DNA of 64,000 nucleotides from Maea johnstoni. Lineage: Eukaryota; Annelida; Polychaeta; Spionida; Magelonidae. Made by a program: the position numbers and the translations under genes. Position 1 is the first letter of the stretch, and each line of letters begins with the position of its first letter. The notes under the pieces were generated by a model, which saw nothing but the letters and a program-made list of their open reading frames with translations, was not told the origin of the DNA and searched no databases. Shown one piece after another: positions 44,838 through 56,804 of this stretch. The stretch covers positions 57,513,917 to 57,577,916 of the forward strand of contig OZ012685.1 in assembly GCA_963942565.1 (NCBI GenBank), read 5' to 3'.

Positions 44838-45081
44838 AACCATGATGAACCAGGCAACTACTTAGTTGAATGCCAGACCTCATATGCTTGTCTTGAGTAA
44901 ATGATTCTAGCATCAATAAGGGTCTAAGGATTTAGCTTCTAGAAAAATCCAATGTAAAGGTTAATACAAGTCAGATTAAGGTTAAACTAGCAATAGAGTT
45001 CCCAAGTAGTTTCGAATGAGCCAATAGATCACAAAGGCCATGTTATAGCTACATGTAGTTAGTTATGGGTGAAAATTACTG

Positions 45082-45539
45082 TTAACCCATTAAGTTCACA
45101 GCGGCCAAAAGCAGCTGCACAATTTTGATGAAATGTTATTGGCAAAACCAAGGTAAGATGCATATCTGATGGAGAAATGTTAATTAACCCATTAGCACTC
45201 AGGCTTTCTCTAGAAAGTATCCTCTGCTTTTCTCATATTTTTGAAAATAACCTTTGAAAAAAGCGAAAGTTCAAAAATAATTTGAGGAAGAGTTGTTGTT
45301 TGGCTTCTGATAAACATTTCTCCTTCAAATGTATTAAAGAAAATGCTTTTGTAAGTAAAATATATTTAAAATCATCAGGCCTCTTTTGGCTGCTCTGAGC
45401 ATTAATGGATTAAAACATTGCCAACAACTCTCCTTCAAATGTTTTGTAAAATCATTCTCAATTACGGAGTTATAGTTAAAAGTATTTTAGATGCAGACGA
45501 CAGTTCTGCAAGAATCCTTGTAAGCATTAATGGGTTTAA
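45082..45539 (-). mobile_element. Family B miniature interrupted by another B
   Basis: The outer halves are 45082-45183 (TTAACCCATTAAGTTCACAG ... GAGAAATGTTAA) and 45414-45539 (ACATTGCCAACAACTCTCC ... GCATTAATGGGTTTAA). Confidence 0.85.
45184..45413 (+). mobile_element. Family B miniature nested in B
   Basis: TTAACCCATTAGCACTCAGG to GCATTAATGGATTAA, inserted at the internal TTAA of the outer copy. Confidence 0.85.
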
Positions 45540-45635
45540 GTAGACAGGCAAAGGGGTTCTTGAAGGTCAATTGCCAAAGGTTATGCTATGAGAAATACTA
45601 TCAATTCAACATAGAATTGGTTGCACTCACATCAA

Positions 45636-45900
45636 CTACCCCTTACGAAACATAGCTGAGATTCCCTAGGAAATCTTGAGATCTTCCTAGGATATCCTAG
45701 AAATTCCTTGGTATTCCCAGGCTCATTTTGTAAGTGACATCTATCCATTCCTATATCTACTTCATCACTCACATTAATTACCCCATACCAAACGTAGCTG
45801 AGACTTCCTAGAAAATCCTTGGATATTCCAAGGATAATACAAGGAATTCCTTGGTATTCCCAGGCTTGTAAGGGACACCTGTCCATTCTTATATGTACTT
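45636..45900. repeat. Tandem duplication, ~150 bp x2
   Basis: Shared CATAGCTGAGATTCC/CGTAGCTGAGACTTCC and AATTCCTTGGTATTCCCAGG, then a CATCTATCCATTCCTATAT-type block. Confidence 0.85.
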
Positions 45901-46202
45901 CATTTAGATATTATTATTTAAAAGCTTCTGCAAGGCTTCTCCGAGGAAGAGAATTTACTAGTAAGTCATTCTACTTCAGCTGTGAGGCTTTTACTATTAA
46001 AATGGCATCTGCAATTCTAAGCTGCAGAGCTGGGGTGTTTAATATCCAGTGTGGGAGTTCTACTTCTGGGCTATCTGAGGCTGCAGGGGCAAGATACATA
46101 CTAAAGCTGCCCACTCACTATTGGCTAACTCACTCCATCCAAATAACAAACAGGCAAACATTTCATTGAGAAAGCTCGAATCCAATGGTCCACATACACA
46201 AT

Positions 46203-46230
46203 GTAATTATAACAATAATACTAATAAAAT

Positions 46231-46274
<44 letters not shown>

Positions 46275-46310
46275 TAATAATTATAATAATAATAAATTAA
46301 TAATTATCAT

Positions 46311-46345
<35 letters not shown>

Positions 46346-46415
46346 TAATAATAATAATAATAATACTAATAATTATAATTATAATCATAATAATGATAAT
46401 AATAATAATAATAAT

Positions 46416-46456
<41 letters not shown>
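46203..46456. repeat. (AAT)n microsatellite
   Basis: About 250 bp of AAT with scattered changes. The Ile-only open frames on both strands are artefacts. Confidence 0.95.
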
Positions 46457-46457
<1 letters not shown>

Positions 46458-46911
46458 TGCTATAATGTTACAATTTAACATAACAATATGGAATAAATGT
46501 CACATATATTTCAATTTCTCTTTTAGGACCCCGTGGGTACTGTTTGACATGCTAAATGGCATAGCAATAAAGAATAGATGTCACATACATTTCAATTTCT
46601 CTTTTAGGACTCCGTAGGTACGTTTTGACATGCTACATAGTCAGGCTTGATAAATGTCAGAGGGGGTCAGTGTTCGCTATGTTACTAGAGCCTGGCAAGT
46701 TGTGCAGCAGTTAATATCTGGAGGGGTTCTAAGCATGAGATACGGTCCACTCTTAATGGATACATAGGCATTTCAGCCAATAGAGTAAGAATGGAAAATG
46801 TCCCTTAACGAGAGGCAGGCTTTTATCCCTTTACAGTTAATGCAACTTAACATAACACCTGCAGGACCTACCTGGTTATTCTGACCTTACTTTTCGTTTC
46901 TAGAGCTAGCT

Positions 46912-47116
46912 TTAACCCTTCCTATGCTGAGGCTACATTTGTCCTAAGCGCAAGGAAGCAAAAAAGGTGGAAACTATCTAAACCCTGTCATGTTGGTATT
47001 AATTGGATAGCTTTCGCTGAGTACTCTCAGATGCATTTGCCAGAGTTTCAGTCATTTTTCAGGTTTTTGCATCATTTTGTATTGACCAAATTAGCCACCA
47101 GCAGCATAAGGGTTAA
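46912..47116 (-). mobile_element. Family A miniature
   Basis: TTAACCCTTCCTATGCTGAGG to AGCAGCATAAGGGTTAA. Confidence 0.88.
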
Positions 47117-47259
47117 TCCAAGAGAGGTCTGACAAAAATTAGAGTTAAAACTTGACCTCTACACAAGACCTTCTTGCACTTATGCAATATACCCCTTAAA
47201 CTAACCACCTGTAGTCAGTATCAGATATGAGTAATCCTAATCTCATCGGTTGCAACATT

Positions 47260-47474
47260 TTAACCCATTAACACTCAGGCCTGATGATTTTGGAAATATT
47301 CTTAGAACAAAAGCATCTTCTGGAAAATATTTGAAGGAGAAATGTTAATCAGATGTCAAACAACAACTCCCCTTCAATTATTTTGTGATTTTTCGTTTTA
47401 TTCCCAAATTATTTTCAAAAGTATGAGTGTAGCAGACAATAATTTCTAGAGAAACTCTTGGTGTGAATGAGTTC
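47260..47474 (-). mobile_element. Family B miniature
   Basis: TTAACCCATTAACACTCAGG start. The far end has decayed (GAATGAGTTCA). Confidence 0.78.
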
Positions 47475-47766
47475 AGCCAGGGAAGTACATTGAGTATTGA
47501 TATCTCTGGTTAAGCTAATAGGCTCTTTTAGATAAAAGTGTTAATTTTAGATTAATATTTTCTGGCATTACAAGACACTATAGCTAGAACATGTCAATTG
47601 TTTTACATTAACCATCTATTCTAGATTTTCTGAAACGTGATCATATTTCTAATTACAGAGTAAAATGACATAAAAATGGTTGAAAAAATCAATTTGGCTC
47701 AATAGAACGAATTAAGCAATCCTTTTAAAGTATACTTTAAAAAGAATTCCATTTGATATTACCAAT

Positions 47767-47999
47767 TTTACTCATTAATGCTTCAAATTTCCTCCAGAAA
47801 TTGTCATAAGTGTATCAATAATACTTTTGACAAGAACTTTGTAATTATTATAGTGTTAGTGCAGAATATTTGAAAGAGAATTGTCGGTAATGTTCAGATT
47901 AACTTACATGTATCAAATTTTCCTGGCTTTGTTTTTGCCTGCAAGATAACACCAAAATTGTCAGGCTGCTTTCAGCCACTGGGAGCATTAATAGATTAA
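47767..47999 (+). mobile_element. Family B miniature
   Basis: TTTACTCATTAATGCTTCAAA to GAGCATTAATAGATTAA. Confidence 0.8.
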
Positions 48000-48123
48000 A
48001 AGAGAAAGAAAAACATTTAATGCAATCATTAAAAACTAGACTGAACACAGTTTTTGCATATTATTTTCTTTCACATTGTAAATTTTTAAAAGGATTCACT
48101 TTACATAGTCACTGAATGCATGA

Positions 48124-48342
48124 ACTTATTAATGCTTGTGGCAGACAAAAGCTGCCAATCAATTTTGGTGAAATTTTTCAGGCAAAAGCATATTATGGGA
48201 GAATATTTGAAGGAGAAATGTTAAATAGAACATAACCAACAACTCTCTTTCAAATATTTTGTAAAACCATTCTTAATTCCAAAGTTATTGTCAAAAGTAT
48301 CTAAAATCCAGACGTCAATTTCTAGAGGAACTCTTGATTAAT
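48124..48342 (-). mobile_element. Family B miniature
   Basis: ACTTATTAATGCTTGTGGC start; GAACTCTTGATTAATGG end. Confidence 0.8.
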
Positions 48343-48858
48343 GGTGATACAAAAAAAAATATGTACAGTGACAGAAAAAATATGTGACAACAAATAGGAT
48401 TTGCTTGTGCTCTAACGGTAGTCTAAGATTCCCTAAAATCCTATTTTCAATTTTTTGGCTTTACTTTTTGATAATTCAATATCCTCCACCCTGGAGCTAG
48501 GCGTAGATAATGATTTCTTTGACCCTTCAATAATAAACACTGACCAGACCTGCTGCTCAGTTTCCTTCCATTGGCAGATAAACAAGCAACATCTTCTCTT
48601 TGCCAAAAAATGCTGACAGCCCAATGATTTATTACAAGCTGTTAAGATAAGAACTCCTTTTCCTTTCAATTGTGGATAAAATAGGGAGTTGGAAGCATTC
48701 AACAAACCCCTCTTTGCAATAGAAAATGTTGATTTTCTTGTTTAGATTTGCCAGTTTTCTCTATTTTTGCTTATAATCTATATGGAAGAAATCCAGTACA
48801 GACATTTAATTTCTGCACCACCCGACCAGAAGTCTGCCAGTTGTCTGTCTGGTTGTAC

Positions 48859-49071
48859 TAATAACCATTCCAATGCTAAGCCTACTTTTGTCCAAAGCAC
48901 AAGGAGGCAGACTTTTGAAAACCTTCTAAACCTTATCATATTGGTATTCATTGGATAGCTCTTGTTGAGTACTCTCAGAAAATTACCCATATGCCAGGGT
49001 TTCAACCATTTTTTGGCTTTTTAGTGTGATTTTGTATTTGCAAAATTGGTCACTTGCAGCATAAGGGTTAA
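48859..49071 (-). mobile_element. Family A miniature
   Basis: ATAACCATTCCAATGCTAAG to TGCAGCATAAGGGTTAA. Confidence 0.85.
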
Positions 49072-49082
49072 AACCAAAGCCA

Positions 49083-49180
49083 AGCACATCAATGACCCAC
49101 GTAGCTTGCGAATCAAGGCTACATTCAGTTGTGAGGTCATCTATGCATCCAAGTCCAGGAAACTGGTTGGCAATTGTGCG
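49083..49180 (+). repeat. Dispersed fragment shared with 42061-42163
   Basis: Opposite orientation to its partner. The match continues as TCCAGGAAACTGGTTGGCAA against CCAGGAAATTGGGTGGCAAT. Confidence 0.7.
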
Positions 49181-50607
49181 TGCAGATTGAATACAGATTT
49201 TTGGTTCCTCAACTATTTCCAAGTGCCCCACACGTGTCCTTACATTAGGGGTTATGTCGACTCAAAATCCCAAAGCCATAGACAACCTATGGGGCATTAT
49301 AATGGTTTAAAATACAATTAAACCGTACAGCACCATTGCGAGCAGTCCACTGTGTATTTCAAGGTTGCCGTGATGACTTGAGCCATCTTCCCCTCACATC
49401 CCTCATCCAATAATTCCCTAAAAGGAACATGTTTCTCCCAACCACAGCCGCCTCCCCTCGAGTATAATCTTTTTATCCGCAATCAGATTAAAGGCCATCT
49501 CACCATTAAGCTTTCAGAGCCATCTCTCTATAGGATTGTGTTAACATCCTGTTACCTCTTCCCAAGATAAACCTGCCTTAAAAAGACGCTAAGTTATTAT
49601 ATGTCTCTCAAAGGCGGGAGGACATTAACCCATTAATGCTTGCAGCGGCCAAAATCACACCCTGCCCCCTCTCTTTTTCTGAATATTGTTGGATGGGGCA
49701 AGGTAGTATACATTATTTTCTGGCTTTCTGAACCTCCCTTACCTCCCCTACAAACGTAACTGTTTCCTTACCTTTACATGTGGGACCGTCACAGACCGTA
49801 TATTGATATTTTCAGTGATACAGACCATACATTGATCATATTTTCAAACGCTTTTACACTTTGCGCTATCAGTCCTTGATGGGCCATTGCTCAAGCATCC
49901 AATCAGACATGGCGTAATAGTAGGGGGACCAGAAACTCATCTTACCAGGATATAAACAATATCATTTCAAAATTGAGAGAATATGATATGAATTCTCATT
50001 CATTAATGAGTGTTCTTTTTTTTTTTTTGGGGGGGGGGTGTGTTTGGCGTTGATGCTTATTGTTAGATGAAGATTTGAATTGACTGTCCAGAGATGCCCC
50101 ATCACTAGATCCAGTGTACAGACTTTCATAAGGGGCCATGTCAAGCCGACCATATATGGCAAAGACTTTCTTAAGGGACCATGTCAAGCCGACCATATAT
50201 GGCAAGTAAAGCTCATTGAGCTTTGGGGTCAGGAAGGAAATGTATTACCAATGAATATCAGACCTCCTTACAAAGGATACGTGCACAGCAGAAAATTGGA
50301 TTCTGGCATCGGCGGGATTTTTATAAATTGGATTCGGAGGATGTTTTCTGTGATTTGAGGCTAAAGGGAATAGGCAGGTGGAGTAATTCTGTGGTTCATC
50401 ACAGAAAATATTACACTGCAATCATAATCAATCTCAGGAATCATACTTCAAATGCTGGTAGACCGATTTCAATTCCATTTCTGCAAAAGAAATATTCGAT
50501 ACAAGATGGACCGGATTCAATATCAGTCTTTATACTTTACAAGACGGTGATGAGCATGGGTAATTCTTTCGTGTCAACAGTTTAGCACAGTGAAGATTCC
50601 TCATTTA
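49181..50607. other. Non-coding stretch
   Basis: It contains a B fragment (49625-49660) and a 34-bp near-perfect duplication (50120-50200, GGGCCATGTCAAGCCGACCA). A low-repeat patch at 49440-49600 has several GATA-like sites. No gene is supported. Confidence 0.45.
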
Positions 50608-50840
50608 TTAACCCATTAATGCTTAAGAGTTCCTCCCGAAATTGTCGTCTGGAACTATGGTACTTTTCGCAATAATTTTGTAATTAAGAATGATTTAACG
50701 AAACATTTGAAGTAGAGTTGTTGGTTATGTATCAATTAACATTTCTACATCAAATATTTTTCTAGATAAGCTTATACATGCAAGATTTTGGAGAAATTGT
50801 GAAGCTGTTTTTTGGTCGCGGTGAGCATTGATTTTATTTA
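50608..50840 (+). mobile_element. Family B miniature
   Basis: TTAACCCATTAATGCTTAAG start; GCGGTGAGCATTGATTTTA end. Confidence 0.8.
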
Positions 50841-51419
50841 AGATGATATGATGGCACACTTTTCTCAAGCGCCTATTACAGTTTTTAACATTTATTTTAA
50901 GTTACATCATCAATGTCAACCTTACATGGTCTGAAAATATTGCCAGATATTTCAATGTGTTTTATGAATATTTTTAAGCATTTCAGATTCACTGAAGTGT
51001 TGAAGCGCTGGAAAATACAATTAATATACAGTCTCTACCGGTACCACATATAAAGGGTGCGGTAATTTGGGGTCTGTGTATAATGACATTTTTCTTGTAA
51101 TAATGGTATTCTAACCCATAATTTGTTATGCAATAAAGATGAAAGAATGGCACAGGTGTTGGTCTAGCTTTCTACTTCAGAAAAAGGGCATCCATTTAGC
51201 CGTTTAGTAAGTGCGCCCGTCTGTGAGCTCCTGTTCACACAAGACCTGCTGTTTAAAGGTCCTCAAAAACATCTGCGCTGCACACTTTAATAATGAGATT
51301 TCCGTCACATCAAATACCTGTTTGATGTCCCGAAGCTACTTACCTTTATCAGCAGGTAAGTTATCATACCTTTCAACAAAAGAAATTTTCTAGAATGCCA
51401 TTTTTCATGATACGAGTAA

Positions 51420-51805
51420 TAGGGATTGTCCGATTAATCGGACATGCCGATTAATCGCTCATTCAACCTCTGATTTTGATGATCGATCGCAATTTTATAA
51501 GATCGATTATTTTGAAAAAATAAATTGTATCTAGAAATAGCCTATTGATCAATTTAGAGACTCCACTAAAGCCTGCAAAATTAATTAATATCAAGCAGTG
51601 CTGTAACAAGTAAAACTAAGGGGTTCAAGGGGTATTTAAAGAGAGTTAGATTAGCTTCTTTACAAAAATGGAGCCAAGAACCATTGAACAAGCCAAGACT
51701 ACCAAAGGAAAACTGCGCATATACAACTTTGATTATTAATCGATCATCGGTCGTTCAGATGGACCGATGATTGATCTTGAAAATTATGACCGATTCCAAA
51801 ACCTA
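51420..51805. mobile_element. hAT-like miniature, 386 bp
   Basis: TAGGGATTGTCCGATTAATC start; GACCGATTCCAAAACCTA end. A perfect 8-bp duplication ACGAGTAA lies at 51412-51419 and 51806-51813. Confidence 0.87.
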
Positions 51806-51889
51806 ACGAGTAAGGATATAACTGAAAGATTGAGTTAAGTATACTCAGAATAACATCTGCAGCACTGCTCCCCTTGATGCTATATACAG

Positions 51890-51980
51890 CTTTAATATGG
51901 AGTACTAAATATTTTGCTTTACAGCCCTGCTGGAGGGTATTTGTGCTACTTTTAATTCGCACATTTAAGCACTCAAACAA
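51890..51980 (+). repeat. Dispersed repeat shared with 57205-57290
   Basis: TTTACAGCCCTGCTGGAGGG, then TTTGTGCTACTTTTAATT. The partner is inverted. CAGCCCTGCTGGAGGG can fold on itself. Confidence 0.75.
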
Positions 51981-52339
51981 ATAAGATACAAAGTAGGATA
52001 TTTATTTGAAGGATGTTACTTTGCTATCAAGGGCAAAAATAGTGAAAATTAAATGCCTGCAAAAAATACCAGTTATACAGTAAGTTTTTGGGGGGATCTA
52101 TAATGTCTTTAAGAAAATATAAAGATAAAACTAATGTCATTTCAATTAACATTTTAAAACTATTTATTTTATTTCTTGTGAATTTTGCTCTTGTGGAATA
52201 AGATCCTGTTTGGCAATTCAGAATGACATTTAGAGATACATATTTAACTAAAACATCATTGGTTATTGTTTTGCTGAGAAAATGCTTTTTACGAGCATGC
52301 CATGATAGTGAAATATTGAATGATCACACACTCATTGTC

Positions 52340-53410
52340 TATGGAGAGCTGTGAACCTTCATTATAACCCCAGTGGCCCTCTCCATCAGTGCCATCAATA
52401 AAAATTTCAGAAATTATTTTGTAGTCTCCATGGCGATCAGGTTGCCGTGTGCCCAGCATGCAGACCTTGTGGACATGGGCTTAAACCTCCCAATGCTGAG
52501 GATACTTTCGCCCAAAGCACAAGAATGCGAAGTTTTTTGAAAAACACCTAAACCCTGTAATGTTGGTATTCATTGGATAGCTCGCACTGAGTGTTCTCAT
52601 ATGTGTACCCGTGTGGCAGGGTTTCATTAAATTTTTCAGGTTTTTGGCATCATTTTGAATTGGCCAAATTTGTCACCAGCAGCATAAAGGTTGATAACAA
52701 TATTTTTGAGAAGTTCAACTGCAGATTCTTACAAACATGCCATAAAGAAATGAATGATCAGCAGTCGATCATTGTATAACTATAAGCGTAGCCCCCATTT
52801 CAACTCTACCCCATCGCATCATTGCTATCAATAAAACCCTCAAAAATAATTTTTTAGCCTCTGGGTGAGAGGACTGCCTTAATGTGCTCTGCATGCACAA
52901 GGGTTGATAATAATATTTTTGAGCATATAACTTAAAGCGAAGCCCCCCGTTCAAACTCTAGTCCATCGCATCATTGCCATCAATAAAACTCTCAAAAATG
53001 ATTTCTTAGTCTCTGGGTGATAAGACTGCCTTAATGTGCCCTGCAAGCAGCCCTAGTGGACATGGGCTTAATGAAAATATTTTTGGCCAGCTCAACTTAA
53101 GATTTTTACAAATATGCCATAAAGAAATGAATAATCAGCAGCCGATCATTGTATATAAGCATTAAGCCCCCATGTCAACTCTAGCCTATCACATTATTGT
53201 CATCAATAAAACTCTCAAAAATAATATTTTTGAGCAGCTCAACTACAGATATAACTATAAGCGTTAAACCCCCGTTCAAACTCTAGTCCATAGCATCGTC
53301 ACCATCAATAAAACTCTCAAAGATGATTTTTTAGTCTCTGGGTGATCATGCCGCCTTAATGTGCCCAGGAAGCGGACCTGAAGAACGTGGGGACGTGGCG
53401 TAATGAAAAA
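52340..53410. repeat. Degenerate ~150-240-bp tandem satellite
   Basis: Four to five units carry CATCAATAAAACTCTCAAAAAT, TTTTAGTCTCTGGGTGA and CTGCCTTAATGTGCCC. A family A copy interrupts it at 52481. Confidence 0.85.
52481..52694 (-). mobile_element. Family A miniature with paralogous empty site
   Basis: TTAAACCTCCCAATGCTGAGG to AGCAGCATAAAGGTTGA, flanked by CATGGGC and TAACAATATTTTTG. The empty counterpart CATGGGCTTAATGAAAATAT is at 53061-53080. Confidence 0.87.
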
Positions 53411-53814
53411 TGTAGCAAGAGGCTCAACAGGTCACCCTCATCATCGGCCATCACTTACTGCCGTCAGCCGAGACTCATTAAATGCACAGCATTTTCTCTA
53501 CTTGCGAGTACTCCGAATACTAAACCAACTCTCAATTTGCTTGGGCAACATTTGATTTTTCACAGGGCAAGACCTGTTTGTTATCAAAGCTTATTACGCC
53601 CTTCATCCATGATGCTGCCAAAAAAAAAAAATCCTGACGTTTTGGTTATTGTTTTCCGACCAAAGCCTTTTATTTCATTTTTTAAAACACCACACTCATT
53701 AGTGAATTAAAAGGTGAGCTTCCCCTTAGAGGTTTTTTAATGGTGTTTTATTGGTAATTATGTGTACGTTAAATACAAGTAAACTCAAAAATGATAGAAC
53801 CTAACATGCAATTC

Positions 53815-54150
53815 TTATTGTGTTCCATGCATGGAACATTTTTGATCCATGCATGGAACATGTTTGATCCATGCATGGAACATGTTTGATCCATGCATAG
53901 AACATGTTTGAATAATATATGGAACATGTTTGATCCATGCATAGAACATGTTTGAACAATATATATGGAACATGTTTGATCCATGCATGAAACATGTTTG
54001 ATCTATGCATGAAACATGTTTGATCCATGCATGAAACATGTTTGATCCATGCATGAAACATGTTTGATCCATGCATGAAACATGTTTGATCCATGCATGG
54101 AACATGTTTGATCCATGCATGAAACATATTTGATCCATGCATGTACATAT
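53815..54150. repeat. 22-bp satellite
   Basis: About fifteen units of AACATGTTTGATCCATGCAT-GG, many with the palindrome TTCCATGCATGGAA. A period of 22 shifts frame each unit, so all three - frames stay open. Confidence 0.95.
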
Positions 54151-54594
54151 TTACAAGTCTGCACCATAAATCAAAACCTATGCCTGTCTCATGCATGTAT
54201 GTTTAAACCAAGTTCATATGTATAGGTATTAAGGTGTATTTTTGAAATTTGGATAGGAGATATAGAATGCATGGAACATACATGTTCCATAAATGGCAAT
54301 CTATATGTGGTCCTGCATGTAAGTAAAAAAAAACTTCTAGTCATGTTGGAAAAAACATAACTTCTAATCATCCTCCAGACTGCGTTCAATGGATGAAGCC
54401 TTTAAGCATATTGGACCACATGGAGACATTTATACGGTGTATAGTATTGTATTCCTAGAATTTCCAAGATAAAGCTTTTTCAAATGACAAGATTTCCATT
54501 GCGTTACCCTTATGGTTACAGATGGGTTCAATGTGCTGCAGGATGGGTGCAATATAACATTGATGTGGTAAACTTGTAGCTCATGGTTTTTTCT

Positions 54595-54822
54595 TTAACC
54601 CATTAATGCTATAGAGTTTCTACAGAAAGTGTACTCTGGAACAATGATACTTTTTACGATAACTTTGTAATTGAGATTGATTTTACAAAATATTTGAGGG
54701 AGAGTTATTGGTAACGTTCTGAATAACATTTCTCCATCAAACATTTTTCCAACTTTTGTCTGCAAAATTTTATTCAAAATCATCAGGCTGCTTTTGGCCG
54801 CTGTGAGCATTGATGAAATAAA
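54595..54822 (+). mobile_element. Family B miniature
   Basis: TTAACCCATTAATGCTATAG start; GCCGCTGTGAGCATTGATG end. Confidence 0.82.
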
Positions 54823-55041
54823 TGATTCTGTTTACCTCAATAAACTGAAATTATTAATGAGAATTCATAAACCTGGAAATAAATAACTTTGTTATGCCCA
54901 ATATTAATCTTATCATACATGATAACCATAAATGCTTGTCAGAATTTGAGGTGAATATCCTCTAAGCCAATTAATTGTCAGCTAGCGTTAGCTATTAATT
55001 ATCAACCAATCAACCAGTTATGAAGACATCTACAATAACAA

Positions 55042-55467
55042 CAGGGCTCGACATAACAGATAGCCCCATAGTCATGACTAATCTAATCATGGAAAAATGG
55101 CATTATGGGCAAGCTGAACAAGCCCTCAACTTAGCCGCTTGACTATCTATCATTGGAATGGAAATGGAGAGGTACATTCATTGAATTCATAACAGGATCT
55201 TTTATAGTTGACAGCAGGCGAGCAACCTTGAAAATTAACGAAGGGTAAAGGTGGAAATAAAATGGGCGAGAAAAATATGCAGAAATAACATCAAACCTAA
55301 AGTTTAAAAAATTAAGAATTTTTCTATTGTCACTATGTCAAGGTTAAACAAGGCAATTGCTCTCAAATTGGCTGGGTAACCTGAACGCCTGGCAGGACTA
55401 TCTGATCTTGGGTCCAACTTACCTGCCTGACTACCTGGGTTGGCCAGGTACAGAGTGTTGAGCCCTG
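55042..55467. mobile_element. hAT-like miniature, 426 bp
   Basis: The ends are CAGGGCTCGACATAAC and GTGTTGAGCCCTG, a recurrent hAT terminal sequence. The flanking duplication is unclear (AATA shared only). Confidence 0.65.
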
Positions 55468-55529
55468 AATAGGTGTGCGTATTTCCAGATGGATCAGCTC
55501 ACTTCTGCAGGATGATCAAACAGGGTCTT

Positions 55530-55822
55530 AGACAGTATTTAGAAACTGGGTGCCTTAAATTGGCTATTGTAAAATCTTTGGGTGTCCAAATATTTAAGGG
55601 GGACCACAATATACTCAGATTTCAACCATAAACATGTATTAATTTATCAAAATAAGTCATGATATCCTTTAACAATGTCATGTGAATTATATGGAGATGG
55701 AAAAATTTAATTATATGCTTTAAAATGGAATTTTAAGAAATTCATCACAAAAATATTTGGGTGTCATGAGGGGTGCTTTTTAAGGGTTTGGGTGTCCAAA
55801 AGACACCCAGACGCCCTGCTGG
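55530..55822 (-). mobile_element. Family D (MULE-like) miniature
   Basis: GGTCTTAGACAGTATTTAG to GCCCTGCTGGCTAAGACC. A 9-bp repeat TGATCAAAC flanks it 2-3 bases outside each end. Confidence 0.72.
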
Positions 55823-55869
55823 CTAAGACCATGTGATCAAACCAACCATTGATCCATTCTTTACTCAAT

Positions 55870-56180
55870 CGAGATGGTGTTTACGAATGGTGGCTATGAT
55901 ATGTTTCTTTCATGTCCGTTACGTACCCAACCAACCATTGATCCATTATTTACTCATTCTAGATGGTGCTTTCAAATAGTGGCTATAATATGTATCTTTT
56001 ATGTCCGTTATATACCCAATCAACCATTGATCCATTCTTTCCTCATTCTAGATGGTGTTTACGAATAGTGGCTATAATATGTTTCTTTCATGTTCGTACG
56101 CAATCAACCATTGATCCATTCTTTACTCATTCTAGAAGGTGTTTACTAATAGTGGCTATAATATGTATTTTCCATGTCAA
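55870..56180. repeat. ~88-bp tandem array
   Basis: Four units of GATGGTGTTTACGAATAGTG with ACCATTGATCCATTCTTTAC. Confidence 0.92.
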
Positions 56181-56399
56181 TTTCCTTAGTGCTTTTAAAA
56201 AAAAAAAAAAGGGTTCATCTCTCTTTTTTAGGGGAGGCTCAGACATGTAAGAAGGAGAGCATTTTGTATATGCAGACGACACAGATAGCATGAACGATGA
56301 TATGAAATGAATATGAAACTCTTCATAGTTATCTCTCCCTATTTGGGCGACAGACAATAAAGAGTAAAAAATGAAGGTTTTCGGTGGTTGCCCCAGTTT

Positions 56400-56515
56400 A
56401 TAGAGGAATCGAACCCCTTAACTCGCCCCAGCCTGGGATTAAACTCTGGACCCCATGCCTTCCGGGACTTAGGCCGGCAATCTTGCCACTGTGCCATTGA
56501 GTCTGGTCTGATGCC
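56400..56515 (-). mobile_element. tRNA-derived SINE-like element
   Basis: On the - strand it has TGGCACAGTGGCAAGA (A-box), GAGTTTAATCCC (B-box) and a second perfect GGTTCGATTCC. The translated string AQWQDC...RPKSRKAWGPEF is a familiar by-product of such heads. A 17-bp duplication (TGCCATTGAGTCTGGTC) borders it. Confidence 0.55.
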
Positions 56516-56804
56516 ATTGAGTCTGGTCACAATCAAAGGAATCATTATGCTAACCATGCCAGATGCATATCCTTTCTTTGCTCACTCTATATGGGGATCA
56601 TGAACAACGGCTATCTTTCATATCCATTAGTGTAAGGGGCGATATATTTCCCGTCCTGCTCTAAGTACCCAGACAGCTAGTCTCATTTCTGCCTGATAAA
56701 GGTGTTTCTAAAGTGGATTAGAGTCTATAGGCTCAGTACGCCAGAGATTTATCACAGGAAAAAAGGGGCTTTGTCTACAGGTTGCTAAAATAACAATAAA
56801 TCTA

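Larger units (their letters stand above)
50841..52339. other. Non-coding stretch with one hAT-like miniature
   Basis: Apart from the element at 51420-51805 and a shared repeat at 51890-51980, this is AT-rich with no recognised feature. Confidence 0.45.

Noticed and set aside
46281-46617. Poly-Ile frames on both strands
   Set aside because: They are translations of the AAT microsatellite.
53387-53710. 107-codon + strand frame as an exon
   Set aside because: It begins in the degenerate satellite, crosses a poly(A) run and shows no recognisable domain or consensus splice sites that I could pair with another exon.
53769-54196. Overlapping MHGSNMFHAWIKHV-type frames of up to 131 codons
   Set aside because: The 22-bp satellite leaves every - frame open; no domain and no codon constraint beyond the repeat.
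55874-56250. Repeat-protein-like frames
   Set aside because: The ~88-bp tandem array read in shifting frames.
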